The translations under genes were made by a program, and so were the position numbers. A stretch of DNA of 64,000 nt. Source: Toxoplasma gondii ME49. Taxonomy: Eukaryota > Apicomplexa > Conoidasida > Eucoccidiorida > Sarcocystidae. The notes under the pieces are model-generated. The model searched no databases, had not been told where the DNA came from, and saw only the letters and a program-made list of their open reading frames with translations. Positions 25,451-38,975 of the stretch are shown piece by piece; within the stretch, counting starts at the first letter, position 1; every line of letters begins with the position of its first letter. The DNA lies in the NCBI RefSeq assembly GCF_000006565.2, contig NC_031471.1, positions 124,001-188,000 of the forward strand, given 5' to 3'.

Positions 25451-28400
25451 ATGGCGACGCCTGCGGGGCTCCCCCCGCCTGCCTTTGGACCGGCGAGCCT
25501 GTCGCCAGCTGCGGACTTCAGCTTCTCAGCAGGCGCAAATGGCAGCAGCGACTGGCAGTGCTTGGACAGCGTGTGGTACCGGAAGTTAGACGTCTTCGAC
25601 ATGGAGTGGAAGCATGAGCGCCAGCTCTTCGACCTCTTTGTCGTCGCCGCTGCGCCGTACGGAGGTCCCGTTGCCTGCGTCCGAAACGAGAAGGTGTTCC
25701 AGCCGGCAAAGAAAAATATCAAACCGGAGCTGCAGGTGAGCGCTTAGATTCTCTAGGAAGGCGCGTTGGGAGAGCGAAGCCACACGTACCCAGCTGTCCT
25801 TTGCAAAGTGAGTTCCAGGTGACATGCCTCGCTCTCTCAGATCGCCACCCGCGTTGAGATGTCCTGCTGACTCCACCCGGGTGCTCCGAGTCTCTCACGC
25901 AGTCTCTCCGGAGGAGATACGGACCGGCAGCAGGCACACTCAGCATGCGGCAAGCTACCACGGCTTCCTCTGTGGCGGGGTGCTCTCGACGAAGTCTTCA
26001 GTCGCCGGGGTCTCGTGCTTTCAGGGCGCGTTGGTGCGGATCGTACGAGCACTTGAGGAGGCGTTTTTTCGCGATGTTTAAAACGAGTGAGAATAGTAGG
26101 GACCCATGAACTGCGCCATTCCATCAGGTGTCGACGTGAGGCTACCTATGCCGAAAGGGCTGGCGAGCTTGCTGTTTCCTTTTTTGAGGCGTTGCAGTGA
26201 TACCGAATGTACACCTCGCTGCCAAGAGAATGTAATGCTTTTGCAGCTGCAGTTCCTTATTCTCGCGTTCGTATTCTTCGAAAGCCACCCCCCATTTTCC
26301 CAGGGTGCTTCCCGGCTGTTCGGCACCCCTTCACGATACTGCGAGACACTCGTCTCGCCTCCCTAGATGTTTTACGAGATGCAGGGATCTCGTTTCTTGG
26401 TCGCTCTGTGGAGGACGGCAAGGCCGCCTGAAAATTCGATGATGTTCTTTCGAATGGATTTTCGTCTGCACTCTTGCACTCAGATAGATCACGCCAGTCT
26501 TGTTTTTGGTCACGGGTTGACATCGTGTCAGAACAATATTTTCTTTTTTCACTTTCCGCTGGGAAGTTTGCATTTATCTTGCGTGACGCCGCCCATGGGC
26601 TTGCGTAAGATTATTTAGAGTACATCGAGCCGGTACTCTGAACATCAAGAGACAACGTTGTCTTGCTGCAAAAGTCACTGGTCTACCATAGAGCACGGTA
26701 ACGCATAGAGTCGGCAAACCAAGACCTTCAAGATGTAAACCGTGAATCCACCTCCCGGGGAGTGTCTCGCTTGACAGGAAGCGTCGGCCGGTGCACCAGC
26801 GCCGTGTGGGGAGTCGCTGCGAGGTACCGGTGTGACGTTCACTTTACTCTCTTTGCTGTCTCCCTCACCTCTCCGTCGACGACTGTCTCTGAACGAGTAT
26901 CGTGTTTCGAGCGAGAGTCTTCACCTTCCTCTCTTCACACGACGGAAGCGTTCTTGGTGAACGGTCCGATGAACGACTTCCGTCGAGCCTCCCGTTGTCT
27001 CCCAGTCTGTTCCGTCCTTCTTCGCTCGTGCTGCCTGCTGTGACATGCGCAAACATGTAGCGCCGTCGACGCTTCTCTCTGGACTGGAGAGAGCTGTGGA
27101 GAGCCGCTCTCTTGTCCTCAGGAGCTGTGTTGTTTGTTCCAGATATTCTCGGCCCGCGGGCGCCTCCTCGCCAAGTCGCCGTGGACGTATAGCCGGCTGG
27201 TCACCATGAGCTGGAACAACGACGAGGTGAGACTGGACAGAGAAGACACAGAAGAGGCCGCTCCGCTCCAGCGCCTCTCGGATGTCTCTTCCAGCGGTCC
27301 CAAACCACCTGCAAGGAACCGGTCACCTGTTGCTGCTTTCGTCTCGCTTCCGCGTCCCGCCGTGTAGAGGAAAGCAGATGTAAACCGACGCGTGCGTCGC
27401 GCCTGCTTCTGCCGTGGAGAGAAGAGGTTTGGGTTCACCTCCGTCGTGGTTTTGCGCGCTGAGGGACGCAGCGTCTCCTGCCTTTTCAGACAAATCCTTT
27501 TCCACTTCACAAGCAGCGTGGAGACCGGCGTCGAGGGATCTCTCCAACCGATTCACGAGTCGATCCAGATCAATATCAAAGTTCGGTGGCGATTGGCGGA
27601 AACAGAAAAACAACTCGCTCTTGGCGTGGGGTGGCGGCTTGAGACATGCAAACATGTGTGTATACAGGTCGAAAGAACGTCTACAAATATACCTAAGAAG
27701 GCGAGCGACGTCATGGTGAACCTGTTCAAGTGCGGACAGGTAGCCAGACGTACGCCCCCAAAGCATGGGTCTGGACTCCGCTCGATGTACTCGTGGTGTT
27801 CCGATTGTCTCTCGTCTGCGTCTCTTTTTGGTGTCGCTGTCATCCCCTTGTTCTCTACCTTCTCGATGGACATGTGGTAGCTATGTCACCCTTTGCCTGC
27901 GGCCTCGTGCAGCATTCTGCTCTCTTTTTTCCTCCTTCTCGGCTGCGCCTCAGGTCCTCGTTTGTGTGTTTCAAGATGGCGTAGTTCGCACGTTCTCCCC
28001 GCAGTGCGAGAAATTGCATTTCTTCTCTCTAGACGAAAGAATCAAAGTGGAGGGGGGGCTCGTTCAGGCGGCTGTGGGGGGCTGCGGCATCGTCGCTCTG
28101 ACGGCGGCGCTGAATTTCTACTACAACGACGCGTTCGACCGCAGCCAAACGATCGTGCTACCAGACACAGGTAACGCGCCGATGCGACTCATAAAGGAGT
28201 TTCTCGCAAAAAGGTGAAAACTCAAGGGAACTCAAAAAACGAAAGGGCGGCCCCCAGACGGCGGGGAGAGACTACGAGGCAGGCCTCGCATCACAGGTTG
28301 AAGATGAAGGAAACGAACAGACAACGTGGAAGGGTGGAAAGGACGGTTGAGAAAAGGTGAGAAGGAAGAGGGCGAAACAGGTGGACGCGAAAAGAGCCGA

Positions 28401-30686
28401 TTTCCTCCTTTTCCGTGGCGGACAACGATTTCCGTCTCTTCCGTCCGCTCTGCCTCGTCTCCTCATCTTTCGTTCTCCGAGTCGTTCCCTCGTTTCTTCG
28501 TCGTCTGTTTTCTCGGCGCTCTCTTGCAGTTCTGCCTCTGTACGTGATGTGAGGGTGGCTCTGTTGCTTACCTCTCTTTCGCTTATCTCTCTACAGAGAC
28601 GCATGCGCAGAGAGTGATGCCGGCACCATGTATGCGCGCATCACTACACAAAGATGCACCTGGCCTTGTGTGGCTTCTTGCGGATGTTGACATGGCCGTA
28701 TACGCGCGCCTTTTGGTGTGCATCTCTGGGTGCCCAGTTAGCTGTCTCTAAATACCGCGTCGATATGTTTCGTATCCTCTCTTTCCCCAACTGTGTCTGT
28801 ATCCGTCTAAATAATGTCTCCATATCTTTCGCCTTCTCTCTTGCTCTGTGTAACTCTGTCTGTCAACCTGTCGCTCTCTTTGTCCATCGCTTGCTATATC
28901 TCTCTCTGTCTCGAGTTTTACCGATTTTTGTGTCCAGCTCCAATGCGTTCACTGTGTAGGTCTCCGAGGCCCGCCTCTGAGTCTGTGCATTTTGCCAGCG
29001 GCTCCATGCGCGGGATCTGACCCAAACGAAAAAACGTTTTCTTGGTTTTCTCCCTCGACGACGAAACTGGAGGAGCTGCGGATCGTCGTGGCCGCAGAGA
29101 GTGGGGCTCTGCTGCTTCTGGATCGACACAAATGCGTCGACTTGAAGTAGGAAATCTTTCGTTTCTGTGCATGCATCGCCTTGCCCGGACGCGCGAAAAA
29201 AAAACTGGGTGTCTCCTTGTGCTTGTCTCCATCTCGACTTCTCGATTAGACCCAGGAGCAAGACTGCAAACGTCACAGAGAGAGACACCAAGGGAGTAGA
29301 CGTCTCTAGTGTGCTGTGAATGTCACCAGTGACGAAAGAGAAGAGCAGCAAGTCCTTGGTGGGCGCCGTTGCGTTTTTGAAAGTGCAGGCTGAATTTCTT
29401 CTTCAAGAGAGCCAGAGAGAAGTCTTGACATATCGTGGCAGGGTGGTCGAAAAAAAGCTATAGGCACCGGCGATGGAGACACCACTCGCTGGGATAGGAC
29501 TATCTGTCTATCTACGTATATGATATACAACGTATGTATATACTATATCAATACACAGACACTATATATATATATATGTATTGTATATGAAAGGCTAAAC
29601 TCATCTTTCGCTTTCCGAGAGAAAGCGAGGCACTTTTCAAGTCCGGCTCTCATGAAAAACAGTGATTCGTGGGGACGATTGAAACTCGTAGTTGTCTCCA
29701 GTAACAACACCTCTGCGTCGATGCTCAGTTTTTTTTCCATTGCATGCGCTTAAAAAGGTGCAGAGTCGCCTGTCCGAGGCGACGCCCTCTCCTCAGTTTT
29801 CTGTTCTCGCTGGCGTTTCTCGACCGTCTCCTGAGTTTCCCCACACGCGGAAGTCCGGGAACTGTCAGAGGGCGAAGCAGCTCGTTCTCCCTTTGACAAC
29901 TTTCTCCAGCTTCGGCGTCGCGTTTCTCGCCACTCCTCTCTCGCTTCTCTTCCAGTCTTTTTTTGACTCGTTCGTTCGTTCCTCGCGGTCGCTTACCTCT
30001 GCCGAGTTTCGAATCACGGGAGCGCCAAGAACGAGAGTGCCCCGACTCTCTCCGTTTCGACGCTTTTCGCTCTTGAGCTGGTTCGAACTCTACAGCGTTG
30101 TGGCCTCTTCGTCTCTGCGGTGGTCGACGTTGGTCAACTGCGTCCTCTCTGTCTGCTTTCACCATCGTTGCTTCGTCTTCTGTTCGGCAGCGCTGCGTTC
30201 CTGTCCGCTGCGGTCTTGCCGCTCCCGCGCGCGCTCCCTTCAACGCAGCGAAACGCCTTCCAGTGCAGAGAGTCGAACCTAGAGGTTGCTGGCCGTGACT
30301 CAGAGCAAGTGCAGATGTTGCAGCCGGTGTGCTACCTTGCTTTTTTCTTGTCTGACGAAGCCGTGAGCGAGGAAATGAATCCACAACTATCGGTCAGCCT
30401 GTTCAGTGAATCTGAGAACGGCTCTTATCTCCCGCAGACTCGACGACGGCCCGTTTGTCGCTCTCTCCGTTTCGCGCTCTGGTCGCCTCCTCGCCTGTCT
30501 CTCTTCTACAGGGTACAGTGACAGAGCTGATGCAAAGCACGCGAAGGCGCAAGAGACAGGACCCAAAGCCATATGGAAGCAGACATGCGCAGCCAAGGGC
30601 AAATTTCCTGCTTCCGGAGCTTCGCTCTGGCCCTCAGAATGCACCTTGCGGATCAAAATGTACACTGATCCGTGCATGTATACGCC

Positions 30687-30717
<31 letters not shown>

Positions 30718-31387
30718 ATATATATCTTTGTAGATCTAAACAATACCGTGTATGCAGACACCTCAATGAATGCATAGAGATGCTTGCACGCATCTTTACT
30801 CTATAAGCCGATGTACCAACTTATGCATATATGCTTATATATATTATAATATATACATATATACATATATATATGTAAATGCAACAAGGCCTGGTGTGTG
30901 TACAGTCGTAGGTTGGCCTGCTTGAATGTGTATACCAAGGATGGAGATGTCTGCAGAGCCGTTCGTCGCAAGATGCATTTCCCTGTTCATTAGCTTTTAT
31001 GTGTATAGGTGTACCAGTGTTTCTTGGGCCTGTCTTTGCTTCTCAGGCAACTGAGGGTGTTGTCGACAGCGGGGATTCCTCGGGCAATTGCGTCGCCATT
31101 TCTCGAGAGACAAATGCGTCCGAAACAAGTCCAGTGGTGTGGCGACGATTGCCTCGCTTTGTACATCCCCATGCACACACCCTCAGGCGACGTTCAGGTG
31201 AGCCCAGAGACGAGCGCTTTTCGCTACTGGCTGTGGGTCGAACTTCAAGGTTGCATGCGCTCTACTTCCCCCAACCACAACTCCAACTTTTTATCCATCG
31301 CCTGAAACAAGTGTGGAACAGTCCCGACACAACCGTGAATCGCGCCCGTTTTTGTCGTGCACCACAGTTTGATATACATATACATAC

Positions 31388-31436
<49 letters not shown>

Positions 31437-34400
31437 GCTCTCGGCGTGTGTAACGAGGGATCCTTTGTGTGCATGTTTGTTGAGGTCCGTATATATGTAT
31501 AGGAATGCTTGCGGACAAGGGCGTCTGCGTGATGTTGTGCGTGGATCAAGGCTTCTTTGCATCCGCACATGCAGTCTAGCATTCTATGCCTTTGTTTACT
31601 ATATTCTTATAATCACCTCGTAGCTTGCATGTACGCTTACACGTAGACGTCCATGTGTATATTTTCAGATTTGCTCAGTTGCGTGTACCTACACGTCTAC
31701 GTACGGATACACCTGCATGCGTTCTCACATTTACGCATGTAACTCCAAGCTTGCATGTTTCTTCGTCCGTCTCTAGTTGAATATACCCTTAAAAACGCAT
31801 GCAGTGACATCTTTACTGTGTCTGTGCCCAGGCGGGGTTGCGCAGAGCCGTGTATGCATGCGTAGGTCTCAGCAACCATACGGTGTTCCAGATTTGTCTG
31901 ACCGGATGTGTGATCGCAGCGCGAGTTGTTTGCACGTCGTCGACTCACCAGTGGAGTCGAGTGCAGGAAATGCTGTTTTGCGTTTGTTCTGTGGTGTGAG
32001 CCGTTCTTGTTGATGTCGGTGTTCCGTTGATCGCCTTCTCGCCGGTGGATTTGATGGTCGTTGCTTGATGTCCAGGCAGAAAAGGTCTGGAAGCTGGCTA
32101 CCAGGTTCTGGACATGTCACACTGTACATACATGGTGTCTCTGGTGACTTGATCCGCACTGGAGGAACGCTGTTTACACCGGGTGTATGTACGGATAGCA
32201 AGCGCTCGCCGTTTCTGTCTCTCGTTGAAAACCGATTTCACCGCTCTTGCGGGGAGTTTTGTCGCGCGGCATGCGATCCCTGCAGCACACGCTGTTTCTG
32301 GGAGGCCCAAAGAACGAATGGCTGCCTTTCCAGTACGGAACGACGCGCGGCGGATCGGTTCTCTTGCTGGTCTCCGAAGTCGATGGACTGCGCATCGTGA
32401 CGAACAGTAAAACCGAGTTTCTGCACAGAGTCGCCGCGAGCACAGACGCGGTTTTCTCCGTCGGCAGCTGCGAACCGCCAGCGATGCTCTGCTACGCCGT
32501 GGAGCGGTACCGGGCTCACGACGCTGCGGCAGACGAGAGTCTGCGGTCGATCAAGCAAGACTTAGGTGAGCTAGCGGTCGTCGCGGTTGCGGCAGAGAGG
32601 AAACTCGGTCCTTTCGAGCTCACTCGTTAAAGAATCTGAGAGTCGGAGATCGAGGAAAGACGCTAGATGGGAGGTCTTGACGGCTCAGCGACCCACAGAG
32701 CAGGACGCACAAACAGGGCGTCGAGGCGAACCGCGTGGAGACATCTTCATGAGCTGTCCCCATAAAAAGCTGCTTGAATGGGAGGGAGAGTCCACACATG
32801 CATTTGGTCTTTCTGACCCCCATTACGAAGCGCCGCGTCGGAAACCAAGGCGCAGAGAAAAGTTCCATTTTTTTCCAGAAAGACTTCTTCAAGTGAACTG
32901 AGAGGCACGGCGAATGCACCCGCTGCCTCTGTCCGCGTATCCGTTCTCTGTCGTTCGACCGAAGGCCTTCAAGAAAACCTGATTTCTCCGTCGAAGGGAA
33001 CAACGAGATCTTGGCAGAGAGGCCTGGGACTGAGAACCGATGAACGATCCACACAGTCGAAAAAAAATCTCCAGAGAAGAAGAATCAGGGGAAAAACTGA
33101 AACTTTCAGATCCATGCTGTGTCTGCCTGCACCCGTACACGTACACAAGACAAACCAACACCAGACAAATACGTATATACATATACACATATATACATAT
33201 ATATACATATATATAGATATATATGTAGAGTGCCTCGTGAGCAGAGAGAAGATACATGTGCATGCGTCCATGAACGCATTTCTTCACATGCATATATCCA
33301 TATGCATATGTACCGATATGTGCATATCCATGTACGTATATATGAATGCTTCTATACATGTACAGATCCACATTCATTATTTGTACATCTGTGTACATAT
33401 GAGTGCATGCATAGATCCTTATACATATTTCCATACGTCCACATACGAGTCTACGCAAATCGGATTCGGGGCAGGGAAATCTGGAGCGAGAACATGTGTG
33501 GAGGCTCTCGTTCTTTTTCGCACTTGGATTCTGTTTCCCTGCATGCGCGGTGCTTTCTTTTTAGCTGAAGCAGCAGAGGCATGCATCGACGCAGCGACGT
33601 ACGAGTGGCAGTTTGAGCAAGCGGCGGCGCTCCTTCAGGCTGCTGTGTTCGGCCGCCAATTTCTGGACGGAGGAGCCCGGCAAAGTTGCAGATCCTTTGT
33701 CCGCGCATGCAGAGACCTCAGGTGAGAAGCGGCGACTCGGTCACCCTCGTTTTCTCAATGCTGCCAAGCGAAAAACTCGGGATGCTATGTGCATGCCAGT
33801 GTGTACGCACATATCTATGCATGTCTACCAATATACATATAAATATATATATATATATATTATATACATATGTTTTAATGCATGCGTACGCATCTGGGCC
33901 GAACGGCGCGCCATTGGAGCGGTGTGGATCTGCGTGAGTGGATTTATGTCGGCTTGCCTCTGCCTGCTTTTTAGTCACTCTTCCATTTGCGGCAGGTGCG
34001 CATTTCATACCAGCGTATGCCCAATTGTGTGTACACCTCTTCACAACGCTGCACGTATATCTCCATATCTCTATTTATCTGTATTTCTCTCTCTCTATAT
34101 ATATATATATGTATCTGTGTGTTTCGATATATGCGTTTTTATCTTTGGACTTTTTCTGTTGGTCACTATTCTTTCTATTTCTTGTCGTTCGTTGTCAGGA
34201 TTTGCTACGCAGTTCGACAGCCACCTTTAGAGATGCCGATTTCTGTCGCTCAGCTGCGGCACATGAGTCTCGCTACACTCGTTCGTCATATTGCCAAGTA
34301 GGTTTGCGTTTCGTTTTTCTTCGTGTGATGCATTCTCTGTTTTCGCTGCGTTTCGTCTGGGCTCTGCTTTATCTCTCTTCAAGACGCGCGCGCGCGCGTC

Positions 34401-37400
34401 TTTGCTTTCTTTCTCTTTTCGCGTTTCCTCCACTCTACCCCGCATTCAGCCGTTCTCCATCTTGTCCCAGTCGCCGACATTCCCGAATCCTTCTTCTTTC
34501 TTCGCCTTTTTACTTAGTTGAGTCTCACACCGGGGAACCACATGGCACAGCTTGTCGTTTCTTGCCGTCCCGTTCTTCTTGTCTCTTCTTGTCTCGTCTT
34601 GTCTCTTCTTGTCTCGTCTTGTCTCGTCTTGTCTCGTCTTGCCTGCGGGAGCTGGGTTCGCTCTGTCGTGGTTTCTTCGCTCGCGTCGTCCTGTCGTTTT
34701 TTTGCTCGCCTTCTCCTCGCGTTAATGCCAGCTCACCGCCGTCGCGCAGCTGGCGGTCGGCCATCGCCTGCGCCGTTTGCGTTGCCGTTGGTCCTCCGCA
34801 GTCGGCGGCAACACCTGCTGGCCTACCGCATCTGCCAGTACGTAGGCCTGCCTGCGCGAGCGGTCCTCGCGTCGTGGGCGATGGAGAAAATTCAGCACAG
34901 CGTCTCCTTGACGGATGAAGAACTCTCCGCCGTCGTCTGTCGACGCCTCGCGCTCGCGTCCTCGGAGTCGCCTTTGGTCCTCGGCTCTCCCCCCGCGCTG
35001 CACAAAGAAGGAAAAGAAAAACTCGCCTCCGTCCTCCCGCTCGCGAAGGTCGCTCTCTGCGCTGCGCAGGCCGGCCGGCCTGTCCTCGCCACTCGACTGA
35101 CCGAGTTCGAAGTTGTAACCAAGGTGAGAACTGAAAGAAGACGCAGAAGTCGACGCGAAGGAAGGAAAGAAAGGAGACAGAGAGAAAGAAGGAAACCAGG
35201 AGATTGCAGAAGGAGAGGAAAGGGAAGGAGAGAGACAGAGAAAGAAGAGGCAAACGGCCGTCGAGGCACTTAAGAAGAGGAAATGGACAAAGCCGCAGGT
35301 CGAGGAGAAAGTATGAGAGGAGAGTGTCGAGAAGCGATCGCGCAACCGGACTGAGCTGTTTTTGTGGAGAGAGCGTCTTTCCGGCATTGTCATACGGTCC
35401 TCTCTATATGAGCTGCGACAGTCTTCCTCCGTCGGTATCTCGTTATCCGTTCTGCCAATCTTCTTTTTTCCTCTTCGCTGCGCCACACCCCCTCAGTCCT
35501 GTCCTTCCGCTGCTCTTTTGTTTGACGCTCAACACCCTCTGTGTTTTCTCGTAAAGCGCCGCCAGTAACGGGAGACAACAGGACTTGAATTCTCACATGA
35601 GGGCGTCCTGTGGGGTGCGGGGACAGAGTCACTGAATTGAAGTTTACAGCGACACTGCAGACGCGTAAGAAGCCGTGATTAGGCGCGGACGCTCGAGAGC
35701 ACCAAGTCGGTGTTTTCTCTGCGTCTTCGCTTTCGGTCAGTGGTTGTGGCTTCCGCGAATTCGGACGATAGCGTTATTTCCTCGTCTTCTTTCGGCGTCA
35801 TCGTGCAGAGACGAGACACAATCTCCTTGTGGTGTGGAAATCAAACTCTTCAACGGCCGTCATGTCCTCCGTGTCAGTTGTCGCTCCTCTCTCGGGCAAT
35901 GCCTTCCTGGAGAGCGTTCTGCTGTACCTTTTGCCCCGACGTCTTGAAATGCCTGTCGTTTCGACTTTGCAGGAACAAGTCAAAATGCTCTTGAAACTGG
36001 CAGAACTAAACATCGCCATGGAGAAGGCCGTCGGCTCTGGGGACCCTGACCTCGTCATGCAGTGTCTGTACAGCGCACTCGCTCACGAGCAACAAGCCAC
36101 CGGCGAAGAGTACGCGGTGGCAACTCCGAAACTGTTGTTACGTTGTTTTTTCTCCTCCCAAATATGACACAGATCTATCTGTCTATCTCCAAATCTATTT
36201 ATCTATATCTATCTATATGCATATATATATATATATATATATATCTTTCTCTACCTATTAATCTAGACGTTTGATGCGGCGAGGTCTGTCGATGTCAATT
36301 TTGCCTTTCGCCTCGCTTGTGGGCGCGCGCCTTTTCCGCGCCCACCCGCGGCGTCTGGCTCCTGACTCGCGATCTACTCGTGGCTGCATGTCAAGCGCAG
36401 AGACATAGACGCACAGCGTATAGAGAGAGAGAGCGACAGAGGGACATACAGATCCCTGGAGAGAGAGACAGACGCACAGAGAGATAGAAACACAGACAGA
36501 CTGCCAACAGATAAATGGAGGTCGGCATTCATATATATGTATATATATATATATACAGAGATAGATAGATAGACGTAGATAGAGATGTATAGAGTGGTCG
36601 ATTGAGAGATAGATAGAGTTCGATATTGATAGGTAGAGGGATAGGTAGATTGATGCAGGCAGAGATAGACAGAGAAATAGGTCGATAGATACGTAACCGT
36701 ATAACCATATCTCGATGTCTCCATGTCCGTCTGTGAGTTGTCTGGGGTCCGTTCTATGCATAAGAAGACATCTGTTGTGTTTCATCCTCTCGGGTGTGCG
36801 TGTGCATTTGAAACGCTTCAAACGGAGTGAACTTTGCGAAAGTCTTTTGTCTTAGACAAATTCCATGGGAACCGGAAGAGCCGCATGGCTCGTTGACAAT
36901 TAGCTGTCGGTGGATATTGGTCTACGACGTGTGTGTTGCAGATTCGGTCGAATGTCGCGTTTTCTTTTGGTATTCTCTGTCTCACCACTTTCGGCGTTGT
37001 TCGTTCTTTAGGTCGGACTTGTCGCTGCTGATCGAGGTTCTGCATGATCGACCTCTCGCTCAAGACCTTTTCGCTTTGTACTGTCGAGAAACCGGACAGC
37101 GAAACATGGTACGCAGAAACGGAGAGAAAGGCGACTCACTTCTTCTCCGCTTTTGTGTCGGTCGTCTCCTTTCTTGGCTGCTCCCTTGTCCTCTCCTTTT
37201 CTCAATCGCGTTGTGTCACTTGCGCTCTCTCGGTTGACGTCTCTCTCTTGTCTCTCCACTTGGTCTCCGTTTCTCACTCCCGTTTCTCTCGCCTTCTTTA
37301 TCTCCTTCGCCTTCCTCACTTTCTCCTGCTTCTCCCTCCGGACCTGTGAAGCGGGCATGCGTTGCCCGCCTTGCCGAGGCCTCTCCCTCCTCTCCCATAT

Positions 37401-38195
37401 AGCCTGCCTGAGTGGTTCTTTCTTTCCTCACACGGCTTAGGCATGTCTGCCGTCGTCTCTGCCGAGGCTTCGCTCGCTTCTCCAACTTTCTCCTCGTGTG
37501 ACGGAGGCCTCTCCTTCCTCTCCTTCCGCTGCTTTCTGGCGCAGCCTCCTTCTTTCCTCTTTGGGGCCTGTCATGTCTCACCGCTCCACCGTGTTGCGAA
37601 TCGAGACGCGTTTGGCGTCTGTACACTCCAGCGCCGAGAGCGCCTGGGCGCGTACCACAGGCCTCGAGCGGAACGACGCTGACGTTGGCGTCCGGATCTT
37701 TCTTCTGTTCACTGCAGCTTCAACTGTACTACGAAAGAAGCAATCGCGCGTGCGACGCAGGCTGGACGGCGTTGACTGTGGCATCTCGTCAACGCTCTGG
37801 GGAAGAAAAGAAAAAGACACTACGGCGCGCCGCCAGGGGGTTCGCGGACTGCCAGACCTCCCAGGACCTTGCGGCCTTCGCGCATGCAAGCGTCCTCTCT
37901 CAAATCGACCTGCTCAACTACCAAGTATGTGACGTTTTCCTCCCGACACAGATGCACTGAGACAGAGTCTCGAGAGGCGGCCTGTGGTTTCAGGTCCAGC
38001 CGACCGTTCGGACGCTTCGCCAGGCTCGCATAAGTCGCGACGGCCTTTCACCTGAGGGGACAGAGCGCGGAGAGCAAGCAGAAAGAAACGCGAGTGGAGA
38101 AAAGAAATCTTGACGCTCGCAGCAGATGAAGACAACTGGCCCGAAGCGCTTCCGTCGTATATCTGCCCATGCCGATATAGTATCCAATATATCTT

Positions 38196-38233
<38 letters not shown>

Positions 38234-38936
38234 TTTATATATGCTTGTGTCGCATTAGTCGCGGATCATGAGTCTCCCACACGTATACAAGTGCTTCCTG
38301 TCCACATGGGTACACACATCCATACGTAAATGTATATTCACATATATATATATATATATATATGCATGTACATATATATATATATATATATATATGCATG
38401 TATATATATATATATATATATGCATTTGTGAATACGCGTATGCGTGTACAGGGAGGTACATTGATAGTCGAGTCCAAGAGTCAAACCATTGCTGCAGGTG
38501 ACGCACATTCATACGCAGGTACACTTGAAGGCATGGTTGTGGAAACAGATATGTGATTGGGAGTCCGTTCCGTCTTTGTTTTCAGACCGAACTGGAGGTG
38601 AAGGCAAACTCGCGAGGCTGGTCACACCCGCCGCATGTCTTTGTCGGTCTGTCCCTCATGGAGACTGTGCGTCAGGTGATTCTCAAGTGAGACGCCATCC
38701 GCTTCTGCATGCACGCAGTCATCTGTGCAATTTGCCGCATGCAGTCGTTCGTTGCATGCAGTCTTTCGCTGCATGCGCGTGCCTTTCTTCGACTGCTGGG
38801 CCATCCCGTCTCCGCCCCGTTCACCGTCTGCTTCTGCCTGACACTGTGTTGGCTGCGTCTCGAAAATTCGACGGCCTCTCAGAAAAAATGAAGTTGCATG
38901 CAGAACCACACATACGTACACACGTACATATAAGCA

Positions 38937-38975
<39 letters not shown>

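Noticed and set aside
37545..37680. Alternative frame for VPS16 exon 13 starting after GGCGCAG
   Set aside because: Its product has no resemblance to VPS16, whereas the frame from the acceptor at 37440 gives RIETRLAS in the expected place.
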